Source: Bacteroidota bacterium (GTDB taxonomy: Bacteria; Bacteroidota; Bacteroidia; AKYH767-A; OLB10). Taken from it: a stretch of DNA of 64,000 bases. The notes beneath the pieces were generated by a model. It was not told where the DNA came from and made no database searches. It worked only from the letters and a program-made list of their open reading frames with translations. Positions 1 to 10,207 of the stretch are shown piece after piece. A program made the position numbers and the translations under genes. Each line of letters begins with the position of its first letter. Position 1 is the stretch's first letter. The DNA is taken from NCBI GenBank assembly GCA_023251535.1, contig JAHEYP010000001.1, positions 1 to 64,000 on the forward strand. The letters run 5' to 3'.

Positions 1-1
1 G

Positions 2-1540
2 AACAACAAAAATCAGTTGAAGAAAGATGTCTGGACCGACAATCACCACGGAGAAAAAATCAAGGTGATGCGCGCGCTGTCCGACAACGAAGAAGGAGCT
101 ATGGTGGCGAGTTCTATTTACGAGGACAAAATGAACCACCAGCTTCACAATAAAGACTTCGCCATTCTTTATCGCACCAATGCGCAAAGTCGCTCGATGG
201 AAGAAGCCTTACGCCGACTAAATATTCCTTACAAAGTATATGGCGGAGTATCGTTCTACAACCGAAAAGAAATCAAAGACCTCCTCGCCTACTTCCGCTT
301 AGCCATCAACCCTAACGACGAAGAAGCTGTAAAGCGAATCATCAATTATCCGGCGCGTGGTATTGGCAAAACGACACTCGACAAAGTGATCATGACTGCT
401 GCTACTTCGAATGCCTCACCATGGCAAGTGATTAGCGATATCAACCAATTCGGTGCAGGGATAAACTCCGGCATCAGAGATAAAATTGCTGAATTCGCCA
501 CGATGGTAAAAAGCTGGCAGATTATGATGCCTAACCAATCGGCGTATGAATTAGCGAGCCATATTGCGAGTGCCTGCGGACTCCTTACCGAGCTTTATGC
601 CGACCGTACCCCTGAAGGTATCAGTCACTATGAAAACGTTCAAGAACTTTTAAACGGCATCAAAGAATTTAGCGATAATGGATCGATGCCATTAGAAGCG
701 CCTTCGGCGGAACAAGATTTAACAGGACTCAGAACCCTCGATTTATACCTTCAAGATATTGCCTTGTTAACCGATGCCGACAACGACAAAGACCAAGACA
801 ATAACAAAGTGATGATGATGACCATTCACAGTGCGAAAGGACTGGAATTTAAGAATGTGTATGTTGTAGGACTTGAAGAAAATCTTTTCCCGTCGCAGAT
901 GGCGATGCAATCGAGAAATGAATTAGAAGAAGAACGACGTTTATTCTATGTTGCCATCACGCGAGCGGAATCAAAGCTTACATTATCCTTTGCTGCTAGT
1001 CGCTATCGCTGGGGAAATCTGGTGATGTGCGAGCCGAGCCGCTTCCTCGATGAAATCGACCAAACCTGTTTAGATATTGCCGCACCGAAAGAAGCCAAGC
1101 ACTACGAAGACGACGATACGAGAGGCTCGTGGGGCAGCGGAAGTCCTTTTGGCGGAGCTAACCGTTACGGCAGCGGAAGTCAAAGCAACTATCGCAAACC
1201 AGCTGCGGGAGGAAATAGCTCTCGACCTGCTGCGGGATCGACTTATGGAAAAAATGGTCCTGCAAGGCCTGCACCAAAACCGACTAGTAGTCCAGCGCCA
1301 GCAGGCTTCAAAAAAGTGGGACAAGCTCAGCCTAAGCCATTTACACCAGCCGCCGACTTCAAAGCCGACGATCCGAGTTTGATAGCCGTAGGGATGCAAG
1401 TAGAACATCAGCGCTTCGGGAGCGGGAAAGTGATCAGTATAGAAGGCCGCTTCCCCGACAATAAAGCCATCATTTTGTTCGATAATGACGGACAGAAGCA
1501 ACTGTTGCTTAAATTTGCGAAACTTAAAATAGTGAACTAA
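2..1540 (+). CDS. UvrD/PcrA-type ATP-dependent DNA helicase, C-terminal part (5' truncated by window)
   Basis: Superfamily 1A 3'-5' helicase of the UvrD/Rep/PcrA type, acting in DNA repair and replication-fork clearance. The reading frame is open from base 2, so the N-terminal half with the Walker A motif lies outside the window. Counting from the TTG at 17, motif IV (AILYRTNAQSR) is near residues 49-59, motif V (TIHSAKGLEF) near 269-278 and motif VI (EEERRLFYVAITRAES) near 304-319. These form the 2A domain that couples ATP hydrolysis to DNA movement. A Gly/Ser/Pro-rich linker (about 365-450) leads to a C-terminal Tudor-like segment (VGMQVEHQRFGSGKVISIEG), as in PcrA. The family call is firm; uvrD versus pcrA naming is a matter of convention, so no symbol is given. 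Confidence 0.93.
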   Translation, partial: NNKNQLKKDVWTDNHHGEKIKVMRALSDNEEGAMVASSIYEDKMNHQLHNKDFAILYRTNAQSRSMEEALRRLNIPYKVYGGVSFYNRKEIKDLLAYFRLAINPNDEEAVKRIINYPARGIGKTTLDKVIMTAATSNASPWQVISDINQFGAGINSGIRDKIAEFATMVKSWQIMMPNQSAYELASHIASACGLLTELYADRTPEGISHYENVQELLNGIKEFSDNGSMPLEAPSAEQDLTGLRTLDLYLQDIALLTDADNDKDQDNNKVMMMTIHSAKGLEFKNVYVVGLEENLFPSQMAMQSRNELEEERRLFYVAITRAESKLTLSFAASRYRWGNLVMCEPSRFLDEIDQTCLDIAAPKEAKHYEDDDTRGSWGSGSPFGGANRYGSGSQSNYRKPAAGGNSSRPAAGSTYGKNGPARPAPKPTSSPAPAGFKKVGQAQPKPFTPAADFKADDPSLIAVGMQVEHQRFGSGKVISIEGRFPDNKAIILFDNDGQKQLLLKFAKLKIVN

Positions 1541-1698
1541 GCAAATTTTATCTTAAATTGCCTGTTCATATTTGTTGAGCACCTGCCCCAAAACCGCACG
1601 AAACAATTTGTAGATTCGTAGCAATGCAGGTCATGATAAAGACCCAATAAACGAAGCGAAAGATTCGTTATAACATCTAGAGAACTTTAATTATCCTA

Positions 1699-2346
1699 AT
1701 GGAATACAATACAGCCCGGGAGGCCCTTATTATCCCTGAATACGGAAGAGCGATTCAGGAAATGGTGCAATACGCCATTCAGCTTCCCACACGAGAAGAA
1801 AGAACACATGCCGCAAAAACCATTGTACATGCAATGTCGATCTTGAATCCACAGTTGCGCGACATGACCGACTACAAGCATAAGCTATGGGATCATATGT
1901 TCATTATTTCCGACTTTCAACTCGACTGCGAATCGCCTTATCCAATGCCTGATCGCGAAGCAACGAAGAAGAAGCCAGCTCGCATCGCTTATCCTCAGAA
2001 AAATATTCGCATGCGTCACTACGGAAGTATCGTAGAATCGATGATTGTAGAAGCGAAAAAACTAGAAGAAGGAACCGAGAAAGAGCAAGTAGTAGAATCG
2101 ATCGCCAACTTTATGAAGATGAGTTACCTCACATGGAATAGAGATACAGTGAGTGATGAATTGATCCGCGATCAGCTAAAAGAATTTTCGGGAGGACTAT
2201 TAGAATTGAACGAAGAAACGAAGTTAGCGACCAAGTTCATCGATCTACAAGATACTGGTGTGAAATACCGCAACCAAAACAACAAACACAATTACATTAA
2301 CCGTACGGCTAAAAAACGTAATGGATTCAACAACCGTGGCAAATAA
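1699..2346 (+). CDS. DUF4290 domain-containing protein
   Basis: A 215-residue soluble, mostly helical protein matching my memory of DUF4290, a family largely confined to Bacteroidota and of unknown function. The N-terminus ([17 protein letters not shown]) and the segment [16 protein letters not shown] are typical. There is no signal peptide or membrane segment. The C-terminus is basic and Asn-rich ([19 protein letters not shown]). Its last 26 bases overlap the start of murA in another frame, so the two are probably translationally coupled. The conserved adjacency to murA in this phylum hints at a link to envelope synthesis, but that is inference. Confidence 0.85.
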   Translation: MEYNTAREALIIPEYGRAIQEMVQYAIQLPTREERTHAAKTIVHAMSILNPQLRDMTDYKHKLWDHMFIISDFQLDCESPYPMPDREATKKKPARIAYPQKNIRMRHYGSIVESMIVEAKKLEEGTEKEQVVESIANFMKMSYLTWNRDTVSDELIRDQLKEFSGGLLELNEETKLATKFIDLQDTGVKYRNQNNKHNYINRTAKKRNGFNNRGK

Positions 2347-3676
2347 CCCAACTGAAACCTCTACCGCAACAGGAGGAAGCTTCGAGATTATCGGCGGCAC
2401 CAAATTATCGGGCAGCATCGAACCACAGGGAGCCAAAAACGAAGCGTTGCAGGTACTATGTACCGTATTGCTTACTTCAGAGCGCGTAATCATTGAGAAT
2501 GTTCCAGAGATACGTGACGTACTCAAGCTCATTGAACTATTGGGCAAGATGGGCGTTATCGTAGAGCGACTAAAACCGAATGTTTATGCCTTCGAAGCGA
2601 AGGAAGTAAACATGGACTACCTGCAAACGAAAGAATTCACCAAGTTAGCAGCATCGCTACGCGGATCGATCATGATTGTTGGTCCGTTGTTAGCTCGTTA
2701 CGGCAAAGCACATATCCCTAAGCCAGGTGGCGATAAAATCGGGCGTCGTCGTTTAGACACGCATTTTATCGGATTTCAAAGTTTAGGAGCTAAATTCAAC
2801 TTCGACACCACCGAAAATTTCTTTACGGTAGAAGCACCGAAGCTGAAAGGAACCTATATGTTACTCGACGAAGCGTCGGTAACAGGAACTGCCAATATTG
2901 TGATGGCAGCGGTAATGGCGGAAGGCACCACCACGATTTACAATGCAGCCTGCGAACCCTATCTGCAACAGCTTTGCAAGATGCTGAATGCGATGGGTGC
3001 AAAAATCAGCGGCATCGGTTCGAACCTATTAGTGATTGAAGGAGTAACGTCGATGCACGGAACTACACATCGTATTCTGCCGGATATGATTGAAGTAGGA
3101 TCGTTTATTGGTTTGGCGGCGATGACGCAGAGTGAAATCACCATTAAAAATGTGGGATTACAACATCTGGGAATCATTCCAGCTACCTTCCAACGCTTAG
3201 GTATTAAAATGGAATTCAGAGGCGACGATATTTATATTCCCGCTCAAGAAAAATACGAAATCGATACGTTTATTGATGGATCGATCTTGACAATTGCCGA
3301 TCAGATCTGGCCTGGATTTACGCCTGACTTAATCAGCGTTGTATTAGTAACAGCAACGCAAGCAGTAGGAACGGTATTGATACACCAAAAGATGTTCGAA
3401 AGCCGTTTATTCTTTGTCGATAAGTTGATCGATATGGGAGCGCAGATAATACTTTGCGATCCGCATAGAGCAACAGTTATCGGATTAGGAAGAAAGCAAT
3501 CATTGAAAGGCATCCAGATGACCTCACCTGATATCCGTGCGGGGGTAGCATTGTTGATAGCGGCCATGTCGGCAAAAGGCAAGAGCGTAATCCACAATAT
3601 CGAACAAATCGACCGTGGGTACGAAAGAATCGACGAGCGATTAAATGCGCTAGGAGCTCAGATCCGACGCGTCTAG
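2321..3676 (+). CDS. murA: UDP-N-acetylglucosamine 1-carboxyvinyltransferase (MurA), Asp-type active site
   Basis: Catalyses the first committed step of peptidoglycan synthesis, transferring enolpyruvate from PEP to UDP-GlcNAc in the cytoplasm. At 451 residues it is slightly longer than E. coli MurA (about 419) because of a Ser/Thr-rich N-terminal lead before [13 protein letters not shown]. The substrate-binding GAKNEAL motif is at residues 37-43. The active-site loop reads [21 protein letters not shown]: residue 138 (codon 2732-2734, GAT) is Asp where E. coli has Cys115. Asp at this position is known to retain activity and block alkylation by fosfomycin. The ATG at 2321 lies inside the DUF4290 gene; no later Met precedes the conserved core, which supports this start. 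Confidence 0.96.
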   Translation: MDSTTVANNPTETSTATGGSFEIIGGTKLSGSIEPQGAKNEALQVLCTVLLTSERVIIENVPEIRDVLKLIELLGKMGVIVERLKPNVYAFEAKEVNMDYLQTKEFTKLAASLRGSIMIVGPLLARYGKAHIPKPGGDKIGRRRLDTHFIGFQSLGAKFNFDTTENFFTVEAPKLKGTYMLLDEASVTGTANIVMAAVMAEGTTTIYNAACEPYLQQLCKMLNAMGAKISGIGSNLLVIEGVTSMHGTTHRILPDMIEVGSFIGLAAMTQSEITIKNVGLQHLGIIPATFQRLGIKMEFRGDDIYIPAQEKYEIDTFIDGSILTIADQIWPGFTPDLISVVLVTATQAVGTVLIHQKMFESRLFFVDKLIDMGAQIILCDPHRATVIGLGRKQSLKGIQMTSPDIRAGVALLIAAMSAKGKSVIHNIEQIDRGYERIDERLNALGAQIRRV

Positions 3677-3802
3677 GCAAACCACTACACACCTCTTAAA
3701 CATCGTATTAGAGGAAATAAAAGCCCAAAAAAGTACCATAACCACTAAAAATTATCACCGCCAAGAACATGAAAAGACGGTGAACGAGAATAAAATTGGT
3801 AT

Positions 3803-3810
3803 TATATTTG
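3803..3810 (+). promoter_or_regulatory. Bacteroidota -7 promoter box (TATATTTG)
   Basis: Matches TAnnTTTG exactly. It lies 36 bp before the ATG of the exported thioredoxin at 3847, in the gap after murA. No convincing -33 TTG is seen at normal spacing. Confidence 0.55.
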
Positions 3811-3846
3811 CTTAGCCCAAACTTCTATTAAAACATATTCAGCATT

Positions 3847-4386
3847 ATGAAAAAATCATATTTAGTAGCCTTAATGACGGCTTTTGTGATCCTAACAGGA
3901 GGATTCATTTATACGCAAGCGCAACAAGGCGGAAAACAAGGAACTCAGATTGGCGATAAAGCAGTCGACTTAGCGTTCACCACACCGGAAGGAAAGACAT
4001 TAGCACTTTCATCATTAAAAGGAAAAGTAGTTTTACTTGATTTCTGGGCTAGCTGGTGCGGACCATGCAGAAGAGAAAATCCGAATGTAGTTGCCTCTTA
4101 CCAAAGATTCAAAGACAAGAAATTCGTAAACGGAAAAGGATTCACAGTTTATAGTGTATCGCTAGATCAGAACAAAGATGCGTGGACGAAAGCGATTGCA
4201 ACTGACAAATTAGAATGGCCAAATCACGTAAGTGACTTAGGCGGATGGAACAGCCGCGGTGCTGCGATCTACGGTGTAAATTCAATCCCTACCAACGTAC
4301 TAATCGACGGTAAAGGAGTAATTATTGGAAAGAACCTCAGAGGTGCTGATTTAGATGCAGCCTTAGAAAAGATAGTAGCGAACTAA
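3847..4386 (+). CDS. TlpA/ResA-like exported thioredoxin-family protein
   Basis: A 179-residue thiol-disulfide oxidoreductase predicted to act in the periplasm. It has an N-terminal signal or anchor (basic KK followed by a hydrophobic stretch to about residue 22). The AhpC/TSA-Redoxin core begins at IGDKAVDLAFTTPEGK. The active site is WASWCGPC with cysteines 71 and 74, and the cis-proline loop is NSIPTNVLI near residue 148. Similar proteins reduce cytochrome c apoprotein or other envelope disulfides; the substrate here cannot be read from sequence. It is monocistronic, with its own promoter box upstream and a strong terminator downstream. Confidence 0.88.
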   Translation: MKKSYLVALMTAFVILTGGFIYTQAQQGGKQGTQIGDKAVDLAFTTPEGKTLALSSLKGKVVLLDFWASWCGPCRRENPNVVASYQRFKDKKFVNGKGFTVYSVSLDQNKDAWTKAIATDKLEWPNHVSDLGGWNSRGAAIYGVNSIPTNVLIDGKGVIIGKNLRGADLDAALEKIVAN

Positions 4387-4392
4387 AAAAAG

Positions 4393-4422
4393 AAACTCCG
4401 ATGAAAGTCGGAGTTTTTTTTT
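4393..4422 (+). terminator. Rho-independent terminator
   Basis: A 9-bp stem (AAACTCCGA / TCGGAGTTT) with a 6-nt loop, followed by a run of T. It starts 7 bp after the thioredoxin stop codon. Confidence 0.9.
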
Positions 4423-4828
4423 ATCCATCAGCATTGCATATTGAAAATATTTTCAATAAAAATATACCTGCATTTTTCTTGTCAATGTAATAGCATACTT
4501 ATACTTTTCAATTTGCTATAATTAATTCACGCAATAGAATTCGGTCAATTTATTTTTCATTAAAAGATTAATAACAATATTTTTTCAGAAGAACACCAAA
4601 TGTCATTTTCTTATTGAATTCCAGTTTGAATCTGATCTGTTTCAATTGAATTAACAATCAATTCATATACAGAAAATCAACGGCAAATACGGTCATTTCA
4701 ACCTTCGCACGACTCTTATTAATTAGCTTATAATCTGTAAATCAAGTATTTACAAATAATACTATTTTTCAATATGTAACCAAATTCCGTATTTAATGTA
4801 AAATGAGGCACTTACAAATCATTAAACT
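4423..4828. other. AT-rich intergenic region
   Basis: About 400 bp without a credible ORF. It is very AT-rich and must contain the promoter of the large T9SS protein that follows, but I see no clear TAnnTTTG box in a convincing position. No RNA gene was recognised. Confidence 0.5.
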
Positions 4829-7800
4829 ATGGGATCTTTAAAACTACCACTATTAAAAATCTGTCTAGTGCTCTTCGGAATACTGGCAACTGCGTTTAAT
4901 TTAAAAGCGCAAACTCCCCCCCCCTTCGATCCATGCGGCCCTAACGGACCGGGATGCTCAGCCGGACCGGCTGTAATTATGTTTTCTCCTGCATGCGGAG
5001 ATACATTAGCACAAAATCAACCTGCCGCAATTATGGTAGGTGCAATGGATAATGTTGGAAAAATCGACACCACCTTCACTGGTCCAATCACATTAACTCT
5101 TGTTAATGGTCCGGGTACATTGAGTGGGAATTTAAACATGGCCTTTAACAAAGGAATGTGTGTATTTAACAATATTGCAGCCTCTGCAGTTGGCGATTAC
5201 ACTGTGACATTCGGAGGAGGAACTCTTCCTATCTTAAACTGCACAATACGCTTCGACACCATAGGAATATCAGGAGGATCAGGAAGTGGAAATTGTTTGA
5301 GTGCCGGACCTTCTACAATGTTGAAATTCTCTTTTTCTCCTGCAAATCTTGGAGTAAACAGTTCATTTACGACAGAAGTTAGAGCAGTTGACAATACAAA
5401 TTGTACAGACACAACCTTCACAGGAACTATAAACATCACCAAATTTTCTGGAACAGGAAATCTAATCGGCACAACTTCTGTTGCTGCCAACAAAGGTGTA
5501 AGTACTTTCAACAATTTACAATTCGATCAATCCGGAATGTATGTATTAGAAGCTACATATTCAGGATTATCATCTTCGCAAAGTATGCCTATCAACGTTA
5601 ACGGCGGTGGTACAGGTGGAGGATCTAATTGTCCACCGACAAGCTCACAAGGCACACGTGTCAACATGGGACTTTACGGAGGATCAAGCTTAGACTTAAC
5701 CTATAATTATTCCAACAAACGCTTATTTGCAGCTATCTCTAGTCCTGCATCACTTTACTACAGCGACGACACTTGCAAAACATGGTCGGCTGCATTTCCA
5801 GATGATTCGTTAGAATACGGATGCGGCAGAGGATGGGGCGGACGTGCGGTTCGTGTACTAACCAATCAAAACGGTTGGGTAGCTGTACAAACTTCACAAG
5901 AAGCAGGTACATTAAATGCACTTGTTATTAGTTATGACGGAGGTACAACATGGACTACTGCAATGGACGGCAGCATGCTTCAAAGTTTAGGAAAACAAAT
6001 GCAAAACACATCAGGAATGTCGTTAACCGACTATCACATGTTTTGCTTAGATGGAAAATATATTTCTAAAGTCAGCAATGCAGGTCCGATAAATCCTTCA
6101 ACTGATATTTTAGATATCACCACTGCAATTCCGGGTATCAACTCGAATGCATCAGTAAAAGCAATTGCAGTAGCGAATAACGGTAACGGATATCCGTACT
6201 ATGCAATGATTGACACATCAGGACAATTCGGATCAACGCCAAGTCCTTTATATAAATTCGACGGAACAACATTTACTGCAGTGACACTTCCTGCAACAGT
6301 AGTTGGAGTAACGAATGTATTCACGCATCCAAATCAACCATTAGGAGATACTGTTATCATTGTTGGAAGCACTATGAGTGGATCAAAAATATTCAGATCA
6401 CTTGATGGAGGAACAACATGGACAACCATTACATCACCAGGATCTAACTTCCCATTAAGTGATGTAGATTATAGTCCTGATTGGGTTTCAAGCATGCCAC
6501 AAAGCAACGGTATGGTAATGATAATTCCCGGAGTAGCAATGTCGAACGACTTAGGCGACACATGGACCAACATCGGACTACAAAACAACGGAGGAGCAGT
6601 ACATCCTTCAGATGCCAACTTAGTAGTAGGAACTATGGGAAGAGGAGTTGCTGTAAGCACTACAGGACCTGCCGGACCCTATACTATTGCCAACAACTAT
6701 GGATTTGAAGCAGTGCAGATCAAAAAAATTTCACGCACAGCATCGAAAGGAACATTCTATCTTGCCACAAGAGCAGGACTTGCATATACAACAGCTTACT
6801 TAGATAATAGTGTTGCAGGCTTCGACAAATGGAACACACCTTACGGAATGTTTCCAGTTGCGAATGTAGGCGATGATGCAGGAGTATCAGCAGTAGTTAT
6901 CAATCCTGATGACAGCTTGAACGTTATTGCAGGATACTCTAACGGTTTCGCAGTAACGAAAACAGGAGTATCAGGATTTAGCAATGTTCAACCAGCGGGA
7001 TGGAATACAGGTGGAATGGATCCTGCTGTACGCGACATCATCTTTGTAAATGCTACCACAGCGTTAGCAGTAACAGGTGGCGACAACAACCAAGCAGCAG
7101 GAAAAGGGAATATCTGGAGATCTACCGACGGTGGAACAACATGGTCGACCGTTACACCAACAGGATACACTTGCGGAAACTCACTTGCAAAAGGAAGCAA
7201 CGGAGTATCAACAGTTATCTACTGCGGAACGGGATTATCGGGAAGTATGAGTGATCCGGGAACACTTTGGAAATCGAATGATGAAGGAGCAACATGGACA
7301 CAAGTATCATACGGTCCTACTGCAACAAACAATCCTGGTATGACCAACTTACCAATTTACGATATCGCAGTTGACCCAAGAGGAACAGACACCTTATATG
7401 CAGCTTGCGGATCGAATACAGATTATGCCTTCGCACGCTCAACCGACGGAGGAAGCACATGGAATAATATCAATGCATCAGGAGAAGGAGCATTCACATC
7501 AGTATGCATCAATCAAACATATCCTGATAGCGTATACACAGCAATTCGCAGAGATATTTTAGTATATGATGCAGCAACAGACTCAACGATGTACATCTAT
7601 CGTGGATTACCAGGAGAACTAGTTCCGGATTTAGCATTCGGATCAGTTTTAGCAGGATCATCGATGGGATTCTTCAGAGTACAAGCCACTCCATTAGTGA
7701 CAACCTCAATACATGAAAATAAATTAGTATCTACAACCACACTCGACATTTATCCGAATCCTGTGATTGACGAAGCGACGTTGGTAATTAAACTCGCTAA

Positions 7801-7990
7801 AGCATCGCCTATAACAATCAAAGTATATGACATCATGGGCAATGAAGCTTGGAGTTCAACAACAATGACAGGCAACGTAGAAGAACAAAAAATAAAACTA
7901 AACACATCAGGATTCGCAGTAGGAACCTACTGTGTGAGACTTACTACATCTGACGGATTAACCACCCGACGATTTATAAGAATCAAATAA
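4829..7990 (+). CDS. Large T9SS cargo protein: two Ig-like repeats, BNR/propeller repeats, type A sorting domain
   Basis: A 1053-residue secreted or surface protein. The signal peptide spans residues 1-27 (KICLVLFGILATAFNLKA, then Q). A C9 homopolymer (4916-4924) encodes Pro30-32 just after the cleavage site. Two related Ig-like units follow: each runs from 'FSPA' through 'DTTFTGPITL/TGTINI' to a 'VFNN/TFNN' strand, about residues 50-145 and 165-255. The middle is a propeller built from BNR-type Asp-box repeats (SLDGGTTWTTI, STDGGTTWSTV, SNDEGATWTQV, STDGGSTWNNI). The C-terminus (about 975-1053) is a type A sorting domain: LDIYPNPVIDEATLVI, then GTYCVRLTTSDG and a basic end. No catalytic residues are recognised; a binding or adhesive role is only a guess. 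A terminator follows immediately. Confidence 0.88.
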   Translation: MGSLKLPLLKICLVLFGILATAFNLKAQTPPPFDPCGPNGPGCSAGPAVIMFSPACGDTLAQNQPAAIMVGAMDNVGKIDTTFTGPITLTLVNGPGTLSGNLNMAFNKGMCVFNNIAASAVGDYTVTFGGGTLPILNCTIRFDTIGISGGSGSGNCLSAGPSTMLKFSFSPANLGVNSSFTTEVRAVDNTNCTDTTFTGTINITKFSGTGNLIGTTSVAANKGVSTFNNLQFDQSGMYVLEATYSGLSSSQSMPINVNGGGTGGGSNCPPTSSQGTRVNMGLYGGSSLDLTYNYSNKRLFAAISSPASLYYSDDTCKTWSAAFPDDSLEYGCGRGWGGRAVRVLTNQNGWVAVQTSQEAGTLNALVISYDGGTTWTTAMDGSMLQSLGKQMQNTSGMSLTDYHMFCLDGKYISKVSNAGPINPSTDILDITTAIPGINSNASVKAIAVANNGNGYPYYAMIDTSGQFGSTPSPLYKFDGTTFTAVTLPATVVGVTNVFTHPNQPLGDTVIIVGSTMSGSKIFRSLDGGTTWTTITSPGSNFPLSDVDYSPDWVSSMPQSNGMVMIIPGVAMSNDLGDTWTNIGLQNNGGAVHPSDANLVVGTMGRGVAVSTTGPAGPYTIANNYGFEAVQIKKISRTASKGTFYLATRAGLAYTTAYLDNSVAGFDKWNTPYGMFPVANVGDDAGVSAVVINPDDSLNVIAGYSNGFAVTKTGVSGFSNVQPAGWNTGGMDPAVRDIIFVNATTALAVTGGDNNQAAGKGNIWRSTDGGTTWSTVTPTGYTCGNSLAKGSNGVSTVIYCGTGLSGSMSDPGTLWKSNDEGATWTQVSYGPTATNNPGMTNLPIYDIAVDPRGTDTLYAACGSNTDYAFARSTDGGSTWNNINASGEGAFTSVCINQTYPDSVYTAIRRDILVYDAATDSTMYIYRGLPGELVPDLAFGSVLAGSSMGFFRVQATPLVTTSIHENKLVSTTTLDIYPNPVIDEATLVIKLAKASPITIKVYDIMGNEAWSSTTMTGNVEEQKIKLNTSGFAVGTYCVRLTTSDGLTTRRFIRIK

Positions 7991-7997
7991 AACAATA

Positions 7998-8030
7998 AAA
8001 GGCTCGGTCATCCGGGCCTTTTTCTTTTTT
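7998..8030 (+). terminator. Rho-independent terminator
   Basis: Hairpin AAGGCTCGG / CCGGGCCTT (one mismatched position) with a TCAT loop, followed by a T-rich tract. It lies just after the 1053-residue T9SS gene. Confidence 0.8.
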
Positions 8031-8233
8031 ATCAAACAATAAGGGATCATACAAAAACAAATGGGGATCTCTAGTATCTAAACAAGTAAAAGCAAAGCTA
8101 AAAGGCATAAAATCCAAGTCAAAGTATTAAAAACTATCACAAAAAGTTGAATTATGAGTTCAAAATAGCTGAAATTTGCAGTAGGATTCAGGATTGCCCC
8201 AAACCGATCCTGATTTCTTCAACTACTGTAATA

Positions 8234-10099
8234 ATGAAAAAGAAAATAGAAATACTTGCTCCTGCCAAAGATCTGATACAAGGAATGGCGGCTATCAATA
8301 GCGGAGCTGATGCAGTATATATTGGAGCGCCACTTTTCGGAGCTCGTTCAAACGCTACTAACTCGGTAGAAGATGTAGCGCAATTGGTAAGCTATGCACA
8401 TCTTTTCAATGCGCAAGTGTATGTGGTGATCAATACCATTCTGTATGACAACGAACTTGAGACTTGCCGAAAGTTAATTTGGGAACTTTACGAAATCGGC
8501 GTAGATGCATTGATCATTCAGGATATGGCTTTGTTAGAACTCGACTTACCTCCTATCCTACTTCACGCAAGTACACAAGCCAACAATCGCGATCCGCATA
8601 AAATAAAATTCCTGAAAGATGCAGGAATGAAACGTGTTGTATTAGCACGTGAATTAAATCTGCATCAGATAAAAGAAATTAGTGATGTTGCAGATGTAGA
8701 ATTAGAATTCTTCGTGACAGGTGCATTATGTGTATCCTTCAGCGGAAACTGTTATATGAGTGTTGCGAATGGAGAACGCAGTGCGAACCGCGGATCATGT
8801 GCACAGAATTGTCGATTGCCATATAACCTCATCGACGGCAACGGAAACACCTTAATCAAGAACAGCCATTTATTATCGATCAAAGATTTTGATGTAAGCA
8901 ATCAGATTCCAGAGTTAGTAGAAGCGGGAATATGTTCATTCAAAATTGAAGGTCGATTAAAAGACATGGCCTATGTAAAAAATAATGTTTCTTATTTGCG
9001 ACAGAAATTAGATGCCTTTTTAGAAGGAAACGACAAATACACGAAAGCTTCGTCGGGTAAATGTACTTATACATTTGACTCTGCATTAAACAGAACCTTC
9101 AACAGAGGATATACCGATTACTTCGTAAACGAACGAAATGAAAAAATCGGGTCGTGGGAGAGTCCGAAGTCGAGAGGACAATACATCGGCAAATTAATTC
9201 GCACCAAAGGCAATGCCTATGAAATAGAAAACGGGCAACTGTTGAACAACGGCGACGGACTATGTTTCATCAACAACGAAAATGAACTTGACGGCATACA
9301 TGTTAATCGCGCCGAAAACGGATTCGTTTATCCGAATGTGATGAAAGAAATAAACAACGGAGTTGAAATTTACAGAAACAACGATGCTGCTTTTATTAAA
9401 CTAGTAGAACGCGAAGACAGTGCAGTAAGAAAAATCAGCAGCACGTTACATCTCACCGAAAACGAAAATGGATTTGTATTAACTGCTACCGACGAAGACA
9501 ACTACAGTGCTACAGTAACGCTTGCGCATTCGAAAGAACGCACAAAGAACAACGAATCGATAGAAGAAAACATAAAGACCCAATTAGCAAAAACGGGATT
9601 CACTCCGTTCAATGCTGATGAAATCACGATACAATTTTCAGAAAACTGGTTTTTACCGATATCGAAGATCAATGAAATGCGACGAAATGTATACGATCAA
9701 TTAACAGAGATCAGAAAAGCGGGTTATAAGCGCATAGAACGACCTATCGTAAAAACCGACCACCCTTATCCCGAAACAAAGCTCGACTTCACCTATAACG
9801 TCGCTAATAAGCTTGCACGCAAATTTTACGAACGTCACGGAGTGACAGAAATCGAAAAAGCCTTCGAACTACAATGGGATCCGGGCAAATCGAGGGTGAT
9901 GACGACGAAGTATTGTATCAAGTATGAACTAGGAAAATGTCCGAAGTATCATAAAGACACGCTCGAAGTAAAAGTAAAAGAACCATTAGTATTAAAGCAA
10001 GGCGAACTCGAATACAAATTAAAATTCAACTGCAAACCTTGTGAGATGGAGATATGGGAGAAAGATGCGGAGTTTGAGATAGAAGAAGATAATTGGTAA
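8234..10099 (+). CDS. Peptidase U32 family protein (RlhA/TrhP-like RNA hydroxylation factor)
   Basis: A 621-residue protein with the U32 N-terminal TIM-barrel signature (IEILAPAKDLIQGMAAINSGADAVYIGAP, LLHASTQANN) and the cysteine-rich core GALCVSFSGNCYMSVANG...GSCAQNCR. Cysteines at about 166, 173, 189 (or 193) and 234 resemble the four that hold a [4Fe-4S] cluster in UbiU-type relatives. Characterised members with this long architecture (E. coli RlhA, TrhP) act in 23S rRNA or tRNA hydroxylation rather than proteolysis. Which of these applies is not decidable here. A C-terminal zone (CIKYELGKCPKYH, CKPCEMEIW) carries four more cysteines. The frame is open back to 8147, but the ATG at 8234 gives the family-typical MKKKIEILAPAKDL start; the extra 29 residues look non-coding. 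Confidence 0.85.
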   Translation: MKKKIEILAPAKDLIQGMAAINSGADAVYIGAPLFGARSNATNSVEDVAQLVSYAHLFNAQVYVVINTILYDNELETCRKLIWELYEIGVDALIIQDMALLELDLPPILLHASTQANNRDPHKIKFLKDAGMKRVVLARELNLHQIKEISDVADVELEFFVTGALCVSFSGNCYMSVANGERSANRGSCAQNCRLPYNLIDGNGNTLIKNSHLLSIKDFDVSNQIPELVEAGICSFKIEGRLKDMAYVKNNVSYLRQKLDAFLEGNDKYTKASSGKCTYTFDSALNRTFNRGYTDYFVNERNEKIGSWESPKSRGQYIGKLIRTKGNAYEIENGQLLNNGDGLCFINNENELDGIHVNRAENGFVYPNVMKEINNGVEIYRNNDAAFIKLVEREDSAVRKISSTLHLTENENGFVLTATDEDNYSATVTLAHSKERTKNNESIEENIKTQLAKTGFTPFNADEITIQFSENWFLPISKINEMRRNVYDQLTEIRKAGYKRIERPIVKTDHPYPETKLDFTYNVANKLARKFYERHGVTEIEKAFELQWDPGKSRVMTTKYCIKYELGKCPKYHKDTLEVKVKEPLVLKQGELEYKLKFNCKPCEMEIWEKDAEFEIEEDNW

Positions 10100-10207
10100 T
10101 TTGAAAATTTGAAAATCAGACAATTTGAAAATGGGAGCAAAGCTCGGAGAATGTTGAATTGCGCGAAGGTTGATTTAATATTACTTTAACCGTAATTAAC
10201 TGAACAA

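Noticed and set aside
1541-1698. Possible terminator or RNA gene after the helicase
   Set aside because: Only an imperfect AT-rich hairpin (GCAAATTTTA / TAAATTGC); no T-run or tRNA-like structure.
8147-8233. N-terminal extension of the U32 protein
   Set aside because: The 29 extra residues do not resemble the family; the ATG at 8234 gives the standard start.
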